Shown here: positions 1 through 7,424 of the stretch, piece after piece
Layout of the letters: each line of letters starts with the position of its first letter
How positions within the stretch are numbered: position 1 is the first letter of the stretch
Made by a program: the position numbers and the translations under genes
Assembly: GCA_910579335.1 (NCBI GenBank)
Contig: CAJTUQ010000005.1
Location: 27,751 to 56,582, forward strand
DNA: 28,832 nt
Direction: 5' to 3'
Source: an uncultured Dorea sp.
GTDB taxonomy: Bacteria; Bacillota; Clostridia; Lachnospirales; Lachnospiraceae
Notes under the pieces: model-generated
Database searches by the model: none
What the model was told of the DNA's origin: nothing
The model's input: the letters and a program-made list of their open reading frames with translations, nothing else

Positions 1-663
1 GATGTGTTGAATCCGGAGATATTTCCGTTCGGGCGGTATTTCATGAACAGCTTTAAAATAGCGCTGACTACGGCATGCATTGCAATCGTTGTAGGAGGAT
101 TGGCGGCGTACAGTCTTGCAAGGCTGGTGTTTCCGGGAAAGATTATTTTTAAAGAATCGACATTAATCGTCTATATGTTTTCAGGCATCCTGCTGGTAGT
201 CCCGCTGTTTAAGATTATGTCGTCCATTGGCCTTACGGACAGTATGTGGGCGGTTGTGACAGCGAATCTGGTGTCCACTCTTCCGGCTGCTATTTATATG
301 CTGTCGGGATATTTTGAAACGATTCCGGATTCACTTGAAGAGGCGGCCATGATGGACGGGCTTAACAGGGTGCAGGTTATTTATAAGATTGTGCTTCCGC
401 TTTCCGTGCCGGCTATTTCGTCTGCATTTATTTATGTATTTATGATTGCATGGAATGATTTTTTGTTTTCATTTACGTTTTTGTCCTCGCAGGAAAAACT
501 TACATTGTCAGTAGGGTTAAAGCAGTTGTTCGGCTCTATGGACTATGTGTGGGGAAGGATGATGGCGGCGGCCTTTTTGACGGCGGTTCCGGTTGTTATC
601 ACATTTTCGGCGGTAGAAAAATTTATTTCCGGCGGACTGACGGCGGGCGGAGAGAAAGGATAG
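1..663 (+). CDS. Sugar ABC transporter permease, MalG type (5' end missing)
   Basis: Inner-membrane permease subunit of a carbohydrate ABC importer. The reading frame is open through the first base of the window. Its 220 visible residues compare with about 275-280 for the family, so roughly 60 N-terminal residues, including the first membrane helix, lie upstream. The visible part begins in the family's periplasmic 'F..YFMNS' stretch and has about five hydrophobic helices. The cytoplasmic coupling motif EEAAMMDG (EAA---G), which docks on the ATPase, is followed by the usual 'LPLSVPA' segment. It ends 6 bp before the next gene, and its last codons hold the AGGA ribosome site for that gene. By position it corresponds to YcjP of the E. 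coli ycj locus. The binding protein and partner permease should lie upstream; no ATPase gene is visible, and one may be shared from elsewhere. Confidence 0.9.
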   Translation, partial: DVLNPEIFPFGRYFMNSFKIALTTACIAIVVGGLAAYSLARLVFPGKIIFKESTLIVYMFSGILLVVPLFKIMSSIGLTDSMWAVVTANLVSTLPAAIYMLSGYFETIPDSLEEAAMMDGLNRVQVIYKIVLPLSVPAISSAFIYVFMIAWNDFLFSFTFLSSQEKLTLSVGLKQLFGSMDYVWGRMMAAAFLTAVPVVITFSAVEKFISGGLTAGGEKG

Positions 664-669
664 GAAGCT

Positions 670-2028
670 ATGGAAAATATATTGGAAGAAGTCCGGCTTG
701 CGTTTATCAGCCGTAAAAGATATCTGGAGACAGAGCTGAGACAAAGTATGGAAGAGGGAAAGGACACTGCCCCTTACCGCCAAAGAGCGCAGGAAATTAT
801 GGACATGGAAGATGATAAGGAAGCAGAGAGTGCTGCCATTCTGTTATATGAAAAACTGCAGAAGGAACTTGTCCGGCCGGATTATCCATATCAGGAGCCG
901 GAGGAACTGGACAGGATTATTGCGCTGTTTCCAGAAGAAAAGGAAGCGGAGCCGGAGAATTTAAAAGACCGCCTTCTTGGGGCATGGGTCGGCCGGGCTG
1001 CGGGCTGCCTTTTGGGACAGCCCGTGGAAGGATGGGAGCGTGAGCGTATTACGGGTTTTGCCAAGGCGACAGGAAACTATCCGATTCAGTCGTATATGTC
1101 TTCAGAGATTTCCGAGGAGATACGGGGCAAATTTCAAATAAAGGATTATCCGGGGAATTACGGGAACAAGATGATAAGCTGGGTGAATCATATTACCTGC
1201 ATGCCGGAAGATGATGACATGAATTATACCGTTATGGGCGTCGGCATTGTTGAAAAATACGGGCATGATTTTCAACCGGTGGACGCAGCGGAGTTCCTTA
1301 CAACGAATATCCCGATTTTTCTTACCTGTACGGCAGAGCGTATGGCATATAAAAATATTATAAACGGTATTCTGCCTCCGAAGAGCGCATCATATGGAAA
1401 TCCGTACCGGGAATGGCTCGGAGCGCAGATACGGGCGGACGGATATGCATACATCAATGCGGGAAATCCATATAAAGCTGCTGTGATGGCAGTGAAAGAC
1501 GCATCCGTGACTCATACGAAAAACGGGATTTACGCAGCGGCATTCTGTGCGGCATTGATAGCAGAAAGCGCTGTGGCAGATCATGCGAAAGAGGCGATAC
1601 AATGCGCGCTTTTGTATATTCCAAAAACATCCCGGCTCTATGTGGAGCTGACAAGTTTTCTTGACAGATGGGAGAGGGACACAGATACAGAAAAACTGCT
1701 TGATTATATACATGGCCGGTTCGATGAGAAAAATCAGCATGATTGGTGCCATGTGATTCCGAATGACATGATTATCTGCCTTTCATTACTGAATGGCGGG
1801 GATGATTACACAAAAGTGATAGGGATTGCCGTAGAGGCAGGGTTTGATACGGACTGCAATGCAGCGACGGCAGGCTCGGCCTTCGGTATGATGTATGGAA
1901 TCGGAAAAATACCCGAAAGCTGGCAGGCGCCTTTGCGCGGACAGATGGTTACGAGAATTGGGAGCCAGGGAAAAGTGAAGTTTACAGAGCTTGCAGAGGC
2001 ATGCATAAAACAAAGGAATAGAAGATAA
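670..2028 (+). CDS. ADP-ribosylglycohydrolase-family protein
   Basis: A 452-residue member of the ADP-ribosylglycohydrolase (DraG/ARH-like) family, all-helical enzymes that use Mg2+ to cleave ribosyl linkages. The domain begins near residue 100 with 'LLGAWVGRAAGCLLGQP', typical of the family's first helix. The two metal-binding clusters are recognisable: EDDD at 180-183, and DTDCNAATAG with D393 and D395. The first 95 residues form a charged helical extension that I cannot assign. It sits between an ABC permease and a YcjQ-like dehydrogenase, with gaps of 6 and 17 bp, so it is almost certainly co-transcribed with them. That makes a sugar or glycoside substrate more likely than protein ADP-ribose, but this is inference. 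E. coli ycj has no counterpart. The ATG at 670 follows AGGA at 657-660. Confidence 0.85.
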   Translation: MENILEEVRLAFISRKRYLETELRQSMEEGKDTAPYRQRAQEIMDMEDDKEAESAAILLYEKLQKELVRPDYPYQEPEELDRIIALFPEEKEAEPENLKDRLLGAWVGRAAGCLLGQPVEGWERERITGFAKATGNYPIQSYMSSEISEEIRGKFQIKDYPGNYGNKMISWVNHITCMPEDDDMNYTVMGVGIVEKYGHDFQPVDAAEFLTTNIPIFLTCTAERMAYKNIINGILPPKSASYGNPYREWLGAQIRADGYAYINAGNPYKAAVMAVKDASVTHTKNGIYAAAFCAALIAESAVADHAKEAIQCALLYIPKTSRLYVELTSFLDRWERDTDTEKLLDYIHGRFDEKNQHDWCHVIPNDMIICLSLLNGGDDYTKVIGIAVEAGFDTDCNAATAGSAFGMMYGIGKIPESWQAPLRGQMVTRIGSQGKVKFTELAEACIKQRNRR

Positions 2029-2045
2029 AAAAGGAGAAGACAGCT

Positions 2046-3098
2046 ATGAATAGGATGTTGGTGGCCGTAGAGCCGAGAGTGGCAGCTTTTAAAGAGTATG
2101 AGGAACGTTCGCCAAAGCCGGATGAAATAAAATGCAAGGTGTTGTATGCGGCACCGAAGCATGGAACAGAAGTGACGGAATTTCGTGCTGCGAGCGTGCA
2201 TGTGAAGGAAAAGTATGACCCAGAATGGCAGTTGTTTCTTCCGAGGGAAGAAGGAGATAAAGCAGATACGGTATTTGGAGAGTGGAATCTGGGGAATCAA
2301 TGGGTCGGAGAGATTGTCGAGCTTGGAGGCGAGGTAACAGAGTTTAAGATTGGAGATTATGTGTGCTCTTATGGAGGGATACGTCAGACGCACATTATCA
2401 GGGCGGTAGATAATTACAGATGCCGGAAACTTAATGATATCGGCCGGTGGAAAAATGCGCTTTGTTATGATCCCGCACAGTTTGCGCTGGAAGGAGTAAG
2501 GGATGGCCATGTACGTCCGGGAGATGCGGCGGCAGTGTACGGACTTGGTGCAATCGGGCAGATTGCGGCGCAGATTTGTAAAAATATCGGGGCGTCGCCG
2601 GTAATTGTCATAGACCCGATTGCCCACAGACGGGAGATTGCCCTGAAAAACGGTGCGGATTATGCATTGGATCCGGATGGTGAGGATGTGGGATTCCGTT
2701 TGAAAGAACTGACAGGAAAAAGGGGAGCAGATGTGATAATCGAAACCAGCGGCCATGTGTCTGCGCTGCAGAGCGGGCTGCGCGGGCTGGCATATGGGGG
2801 AACCATATCTTTCGTCGCATTTGCAAAGCCGTTTCCGATGTTGGAACTGGGGAGAGAAGCGCATTTTAATAATGCGAAAATAGTATTTTCGCGGGCCTGC
2901 TCAGAACCGCTTCCGGATTATCCCAGATGGGACAGACGAAGGATTGAAGATACTTGCTGGGAGATGCTGACAAACGGGTATCTGAACTGCGAAGATATTA
3001 TATTTCCGGTTGTGGATTTTGATGAGTCGGCGCAGGCATATATGAAATATGTGGACAGGGAACCGCAGTCCAGTATCAAAATGGGAGTGAGATTTTAA
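2046..3098 (+). CDS. ycjQ: YcjQ-like MDR dehydrogenase (guloside 3-dehydrogenase type)
   Basis: Medium-chain dehydrogenase of 350 residues, the same length as E. coli YcjQ as I recall it. It shares characteristic segments with YcjQ: 'APKHGTEV' near 36, 'CYDPAQFAL' near 140, 'AFAKPF' and a C-terminal 'SIKMGV.F'. The Rossmann motif GLGAIG lies at 166-171, with D190 at the end of the second strand, which favours NAD(H). E. coli YcjQ is a zinc-dependent enzyme that oxidises or reduces C3 of D-gulosides. Together with the YcjR-like and YcjS-like genes here it would interconvert gulosides and glucosides through 3-keto forms. That role is transferred from family knowledge, and the substrate here is unproven. 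The ATG at 2046 is preceded by an AAGGAGA ribosome site, and the next gene begins 14 bp after the stop. Confidence 0.88.
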   Translation: MNRMLVAVEPRVAAFKEYEERSPKPDEIKCKVLYAAPKHGTEVTEFRAASVHVKEKYDPEWQLFLPREEGDKADTVFGEWNLGNQWVGEIVELGGEVTEFKIGDYVCSYGGIRQTHIIRAVDNYRCRKLNDIGRWKNALCYDPAQFALEGVRDGHVRPGDAAAVYGLGAIGQIAAQICKNIGASPVIVIDPIAHRREIALKNGADYALDPDGEDVGFRLKELTGKRGADVIIETSGHVSALQSGLRGLAYGGTISFVAFAKPFPMLELGREAHFNNAKIVFSRACSEPLPDYPRWDRRRIEDTCWEMLTNGYLNCEDIIFPVVDFDESAQAYMKYVDREPQSSIKMGVRF

Positions 3099-3112
3099 GG
3101 AGGAAGTTCATT

Positions 3113-3922
3113 ATGATTAAACTTGCAACGCAGGACAAGCCCTTTTTCTCGGAGGATTTGAAAACCTGTCTCCGACAGGTAAGACAGATGGGATTTGACG
3201 GGTTTGAAGCAGACGGGGCTCTTCTATTGAATCAATATGACGAGCTGAAAGCGGCGGTTAAGGATACGGGTGTGCCGGTGACTTCTGTATGCGGCGGATA
3301 CAGGGGATGGATTGGCGATTTTGTGGATTATAGAAGAAAGACTGCAATTGAGGATATCAAGATCATCTTAGAGCGTGCCGGGGAAATCGGCGCAGCAGGA
3401 ATTGTAGTGCCTGCCGCCTGGGGGATGTTCTCTCTGCGTCTGCCGCCTATGGTTCCGCCAAGACCTGCCGATGAAGATAGGAAGGTATTGATTGACTCTC
3501 TGTCAAAATTAAGACAGGTCTGTGAGAAATCAGGCACAAATGTATTTTTGGAACCGCTGAACCGATATGAGGATCACATGCTGAATACGCTGGATGCGGC
3601 GGGAGAAGTCATTGAGAAGGGCGGGCTTTATCATGTGAAAATTATGGCGGACTTTTTTCACATGAATATAGAAGAACCTGACATTAAAAAGAGCATCTGC
3701 AAATGGAAAGATTTTATCGGTCATGTTCATATTGCTGACAGCCACAGATATCAGCCGGGAGACGGACACACAGATTTTGTATATGGTTTTGAGGGGTTAA
3801 GAGAAATCGGCTTTCAGGGAACAATGGCGTTTGAATGCAGAGTACTCGGCAATGCTCCGGAAGAAAACTACAGGCAGTCTGTGGAATACATACGCAGATG
3901 TATGGAAAAAGCCGGATTGTAG
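3113..3922 (+). CDS. ycjR: YcjR-like 3-keto-hexoside C4-epimerase, AP2/xylose isomerase-like TIM barrel
   Basis: A 269-residue sugar phosphate isomerase/epimerase-type TIM barrel. It closely resembles E. coli YcjR, sharing 'CGGY.GWIGDF' at 60-70, 'GIVVPAAWGMF' at 96-106, 'RLPPM' and 'HVHIAD.HRYQPG' at 204-216. E147, D180, H206 and E241 occupy the four divalent-metal ligand positions of the fold. YcjR of E. coli epimerises C4 of 3-keto-glucosides to 3-keto-gulosides, so the same reaction is expected here between the YcjS-like and YcjQ-like dehydrogenases. The start is ATG 3113, with a good AAGGAGGA site about 10 bp upstream. Both ends lie within 18 bp of neighbouring genes, consistent with one operon. 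Alternative: a related 3-keto-sugar isomerase or lyase of the same fold. Confidence 0.88.
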   Translation: MIKLATQDKPFFSEDLKTCLRQVRQMGFDGFEADGALLLNQYDELKAAVKDTGVPVTSVCGGYRGWIGDFVDYRRKTAIEDIKIILERAGEIGAAGIVVPAAWGMFSLRLPPMVPPRPADEDRKVLIDSLSKLRQVCEKSGTNVFLEPLNRYEDHMLNTLDAAGEVIEKGGLYHVKIMADFFHMNIEEPDIKKSICKWKDFIGHVHIADSHRYQPGDGHTDFVYGFEGLREIGFQGTMAFECRVLGNAPEENYRQSVEYIRRCMEKAGL

Positions 3923-3939
3923 TCTGGGAGGAATGAGAG

Positions 3940-4662
3940 ATGAGCATACATGTAACGGTGTGGAATGAAAACCGGACGAAGCCAAGTACAGAAAAGATGT
4001 ATGAGGTCTATCCGGAAGGGATTCACGGGATGCTTAAGGAAATATTTGAAAGAGCCGGATTTGAGGTGCGGATTGCGCTGCTGGATGAGGTGCAGAGCGG
4101 ACTTGGCAAAGATGTACTGGAGTGGACGGACGTGCTGGTATATTGGTCTCATATTGCGCAGGAGGAGCTGCCGGATTGTGTGGCGGAGAGTATTGTGAAC
4201 CGGGTGAATCAGGGGATGGGATTTATCCCATTGCATTCTGCGCATAGGTGCAAGCCCTTTGTTCGTCTGATGGGTACGACGTGCAGTCTTCGGTGGCGTG
4301 AGAGTTTTGACCGGGAAATCTTGTGGGGAATACAGCCGTCTCATCCGATTTTGGAAGGCGTGGGCGAATATATTACTTTGCAGCCAGAGGAGATGTACGG
4401 CGAGTATTTTGATATTCCAAAGCCTGATGAGACGGTTCTGCTCGGATGGTTTTCCGGAGGAGAGGTGTTTCGCAGCGGGGTATGCTACCGAAGGGGCAGT
4501 GGGAAAATTTTTTATTTTCAGCCCGGACATGAGACGTATCCCACATACAAGAATGAAGAGATACAAAGAATATTAGCCAATGCTGTAAGATGGGCGGCTC
4601 CGGCGAGTATGAAAGAAAGCGTCCATGAATGCAGAAAAACAGAGCCGGTGCAGCATGACTGA
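3940..4662 (+). CDS. ThuA-like protein (trehalose-utilisation family)
   Basis: A 240-residue protein of the ThuA family, which has a class I glutamine-amidotransferase-like Rossmann fold without the glutaminase triad. Visible family marks are 'YPEGIHG' (near 24-30), 'VYWSHIAQEE' (near 67-76), 'IPLHSAH..KPF' (near 95-106) and a late 'GHETYPTYKNEE'. In rhizobia, thuA sits with the Gfo/Idh/MocA gene thuB and acts in trehalose or maltitol use through 3-keto-disaccharides; its exact chemistry is not settled. The setting here is parallel, because a Gfo/Idh/MocA gene (YcjS-like) and a YcjR-like epimerase lie in the same operon. E. coli ycj lacks this gene. The start ATG at 3940 follows GGGAGGAATGAGAG. 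It is cytoplasmic, with no signal peptide or membrane segment. Confidence 0.85.
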   Translation: MSIHVTVWNENRTKPSTEKMYEVYPEGIHGMLKEIFERAGFEVRIALLDEVQSGLGKDVLEWTDVLVYWSHIAQEELPDCVAESIVNRVNQGMGFIPLHSAHRCKPFVRLMGTTCSLRWRESFDREILWGIQPSHPILEGVGEYITLQPEEMYGEYFDIPKPDETVLLGWFSGGEVFRSGVCYRRGSGKIFYFQPGHETYPTYKNEEIQRILANAVRWAAPASMKESVHECRKTEPVQHD

Positions 4663-4676
4663 AAAGGAAGATGGAT

Positions 4677-6365
4677 ATGAGTGGGTGGAAGCAGCAGATA
4701 GATGAATATCTGGATATATTGTATACAGGCGAGGATAGAAAACTTGCAGAAAATTTAATTGATGAAATATTTAAACAGAAAAGCGGCAGGATGACAGGAA
4801 AGAGGAAGGAGCTTTCTGAAAGGGACTGTATGCTTATCGCATATGGCGACTGCATCAGGGAAGAGGGAAAGGCTCCATTGCAGAGTCTTGATGAATTTCT
4901 TGATGAATACTGCGGGGAAACTATAACAAATGTGCATCTGCTTCCGGTCTTTCCGTATACGTCGGATGATGGATTTTCCGTGCAGGATTATAAAAAGATA
5001 GATGCGCGTTTGGGAAGCTGGGAGGATATACGCCGGATGGGAAGACGCATCGGGGTGATGATGGATGCGGTGATAAATCATTCCTCCAAGTCTCATTGCT
5101 GGTTTCAGGACTGTATAAAAGGGAAATTCCCGTATACCCAATATTATATTGAATGTAATCCCAAAGCGGATTATTCGAAAGTAATCCGTCCGAGAGCGCT
5201 CCCGCTGCTGACAAAGGTGGAGACGGCGGAGGGGGAAAAGTGGTACTGGACAACATTTTCCGACGACCAGATGGATTTAAATTTTAAATCTCCGTACCTC
5301 TTAAAGGAAGTTATCGAAACGCTGCTTTTGTATGCGGAGAATGGGGCGCGGTTTATCCGGTTGGATGCGGTCGGCTTTATCTGGAAAGATCAGGGTACGT
5401 CATGTATGCACTTAAAGGAGACGCATACGGTTGTCAAACTTTTGCGCATGCTTTTAGAAACCCTGCATCCGGGTACGTATATCATAACAGAAACAAATGT
5501 TCCGCATGCGGAAAATATGAGTTACTTTGGAAACGGCGACGAGGCGCATCTTGTATATCAGTTTCCGCTTCCGCCGCTGGTTTTGCACACCATGCTGTCG
5601 CAGAATACGGAAAAGCTTACAAGGTGGGCGGACGGGCTCAAAGATATGCCGCTGCCGGAGGGGACGAGTTTCTTTAATTTTTTGGCATCCCATGACGGAA
5701 TAGGCATACGTCCTGTAGACGGGATTCTCGATGAGCATGAGAAGAATGCGCTTTTTGACGCAGTGGAGAAAAAGGGTGGAAAAATCAGTTATAAGCAGAA
5801 TGCAGACGGGAGTGTAAGCCCGTATGAATTAAATATTAATTATCTCAGTGCGGTAACAGAGCCGTTTGAAGGAAATGCAGAGAAAAGGGCGGCCTGTTTT
5901 CTGGCGTCCCAGGCAATTATGCTGTCCATGCAGGGAGTGCCGGGAATTTATTATCACAGTTTGTTTGGTTCAAAAAACTGGGAAGAGGGAGTAGAAAGTT
6001 CAGGAATCAACAGGCGTATTAACAGGGAAAAATTAATGGGCTGCCGGCTGAAAAAAGAGCTGGCTGAAAAAGGGGCCCTGAGGAATCTGGTATTTGACGG
6101 ATATATGAAATTACTGAAAGTGCGGAAGGAACAACAGGCGCTTTCGCCGTTTGCCGGACAGACAATTTTAAATTACGGCTCAGAGATATTTGCGCTGGAG
6201 AGAGAAAACGGACAGAGAATCCGGGTGCTAATCAATGTAACGGACCATGCGGTAGAACTGCCAAAAGAGAGACGGTTTTTTGGAAAAGCTCTGCTTCGGG
6301 ACGGAAAAGAGGTGCAGGTTCGAAAGCTTAAACCGTTCGAGGTGCTCTGGGTGGAACTGTATTAG
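4677..6365 (+). CDS. ycjM: GH13_18 glycoside phosphorylase, YcjM-like (glucosylglycerate/sucrose phosphorylase family)
   Basis: A retaining alpha-glucoside phosphorylase of glycoside hydrolase family 13 subfamily 18, 562 residues. The catalytic residues are nucleophile D230 in 'RLDAVGF', acid/base E272 in 'ITETNVPH' and transition-state stabiliser D340 in 'ASHDGIG'. The 'TETNVPHAENMSYFG' context and the following 'VYQFPLPPLVLH' fit the E. coli YcjM (glucosylglycerate phosphorylase) branch better than bifidobacterial sucrose phosphorylase, which has EVHSYY there. The expected reaction is alpha-glucoside plus phosphate to alpha-glucose-1-phosphate plus aglycone; the acceptor cannot be read from sequence. 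Of two nearby ATGs (4671 and 4677), AAGGAAG at 4664-4670 abuts the first and is correctly spaced for 4677, which I chose. The gap to the next gene is 8 bp. Confidence 0.87.
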   Translation: MSGWKQQIDEYLDILYTGEDRKLAENLIDEIFKQKSGRMTGKRKELSERDCMLIAYGDCIREEGKAPLQSLDEFLDEYCGETITNVHLLPVFPYTSDDGFSVQDYKKIDARLGSWEDIRRMGRRIGVMMDAVINHSSKSHCWFQDCIKGKFPYTQYYIECNPKADYSKVIRPRALPLLTKVETAEGEKWYWTTFSDDQMDLNFKSPYLLKEVIETLLLYAENGARFIRLDAVGFIWKDQGTSCMHLKETHTVVKLLRMLLETLHPGTYIITETNVPHAENMSYFGNGDEAHLVYQFPLPPLVLHTMLSQNTEKLTRWADGLKDMPLPEGTSFFNFLASHDGIGIRPVDGILDEHEKNALFDAVEKKGGKISYKQNADGSVSPYELNINYLSAVTEPFEGNAEKRAACFLASQAIMLSMQGVPGIYYHSLFGSKNWEEGVESSGINRRINREKLMGCRLKKELAEKGALRNLVFDGYMKLLKVRKEQQALSPFAGQTILNYGSEIFALERENGQRIRVLINVTDHAVELPKERRFFGKALLRDGKEVQVRKLKPFEVLWVELY

Positions 6366-6373
6366 GAGGATTT

Positions 6374-7414
6374 ATGGAAAAATTGAGAATAGCAATTATA
6401 GGAGCAGGGCAGGAGTCTTTGCATTCACACTTCCCTAACTGCATGAGCAACCGGGAGATTGCGGAGATTGTGGCAGTGTGCGATGTGAATGAAAACAGTG
6501 CGAAAAGAGCTGCGGAACAATTTAATGTTCCTTTCTATTATTCAGATCATAAAAAAATGCTGGCGGAGCAAAAGCCGGATATGGTTACAATCTGTGTGCC
6601 GAACCGATTCCATGAGCCGTTGACGGTAGATGCGCTTCGGGCAGGCTGCCATGTGCTGTGCGAGAAGCCGCCCGCCTTGCATGCATGGCAGGCGGAGCGT
6701 ATGGAGGAGGAAGCCAGAAAAGCGGGGAAAATGCTTACTTACAATCTGCATTACCGTTATGCGAAAGAAGTTCAACTGGTCAAAGAGATGATTGACGGGG
6801 GAGAATTTGGAACGCTTTATACAGGGAGAGTGCGGGCGCTTAGGAGAAGGGGGATTCCAGGCTGGGGAAACTTTACAAACAAAGAAATGCAGGGAGGCGG
6901 TCCTCTGGTGGACATCGGCGTGCATATGCTGGATACGGCGCTTTATCTTCTGGGATACCCGAAGCCGCTTTATGTGGCGGCAAATGCTTCTGACCGGATT
7001 GGAAAAAGAGGGGGAACCGGACTGATGGGGGAATGGGATCCCCATGCATTTACCATTGAAGACGGGCTGTTTGGCTTTATCCGGTTTGAAAACGGGATAT
7101 CACTGCAGATAGAGACGGCATTTGCCCTGAATCAGAAAGAAAAGCAGATTATGAATGTGGAGCTGTTTGGCGACCGGGCAGGAACGTCTGTGTTTGACGG
7201 GGAGATTTACTCGGAAAAGGGACAGAATCTGCTGGATATTAAGATGCCGTTTGTAAAAGAGGTGGATAAACGAAACTTAAGCATTAGTCATTTTATCCGT
7301 TGCTGCAAAAGTGGTAAGGCTCCTCTGGTTACTGCCGGGCAGGGTGTGATTTTGATGCAGATTGTAGACGCGCTATATCAGTCGGCGGATATTGGGGATG
7401 TAGTACGTTTGTAG
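6374..7414 (+). CDS. ycjS: Gfo/Idh/MocA oxidoreductase, YcjS-like glucoside 3-dehydrogenase
   Basis: NAD(P)-dependent dehydrogenase of 346 residues. An N-terminal Rossmann domain starts at 'IAIIGAGQES' (residues 6-15). The signature 'CEKPP' lies at 96-100, with the catalytic lysine at 98, and 'DIGVHMLD' contributes D180 and H184 to the active site. The closest functional model is E. coli YcjS, which oxidises C3 of glucosides with NAD to give the 3-keto sugar that the YcjR-type epimerase then uses. Rhizobial ThuB is a more distant parallel. The start ATG 6374 follows TTAGGAGGATTT, where the stop codon of the GH13 gene overlaps the ribosome site, suggesting translational coupling. The GH65 gene follows 10 bp after the stop. 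Family assignment is sure; the substrate is inferred from context. Confidence 0.88.
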   Translation: MEKLRIAIIGAGQESLHSHFPNCMSNREIAEIVAVCDVNENSAKRAAEQFNVPFYYSDHKKMLAEQKPDMVTICVPNRFHEPLTVDALRAGCHVLCEKPPALHAWQAERMEEEARKAGKMLTYNLHYRYAKEVQLVKEMIDGGEFGTLYTGRVRALRRRGIPGWGNFTNKEMQGGGPLVDIGVHMLDTALYLLGYPKPLYVAANASDRIGKRGGTGLMGEWDPHAFTIEDGLFGFIRFENGISLQIETAFALNQKEKQIMNVELFGDRAGTSVFDGEIYSEKGQNLLDIKMPFVKEVDKRNLSISHFIRCCKSGKAPLVTAGQGVILMQIVDALYQSADIGDVVRL

Positions 7415-7424
7415 GAGGTGCGAG

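Noticed and set aside
1806..2864. A 352-codon open frame on the minus strand
   Set aside because: It lies fully opposite two well-supported + strand genes, has no ribosome site or recognisable domain, and its Cys/His/Ile-rich composition is typical of antisense shadow frames.
3868..4566. A 232-codon minus-strand frame
   Set aside because: Antisense shadow of the ThuA-like gene; no family motif and no start signals.
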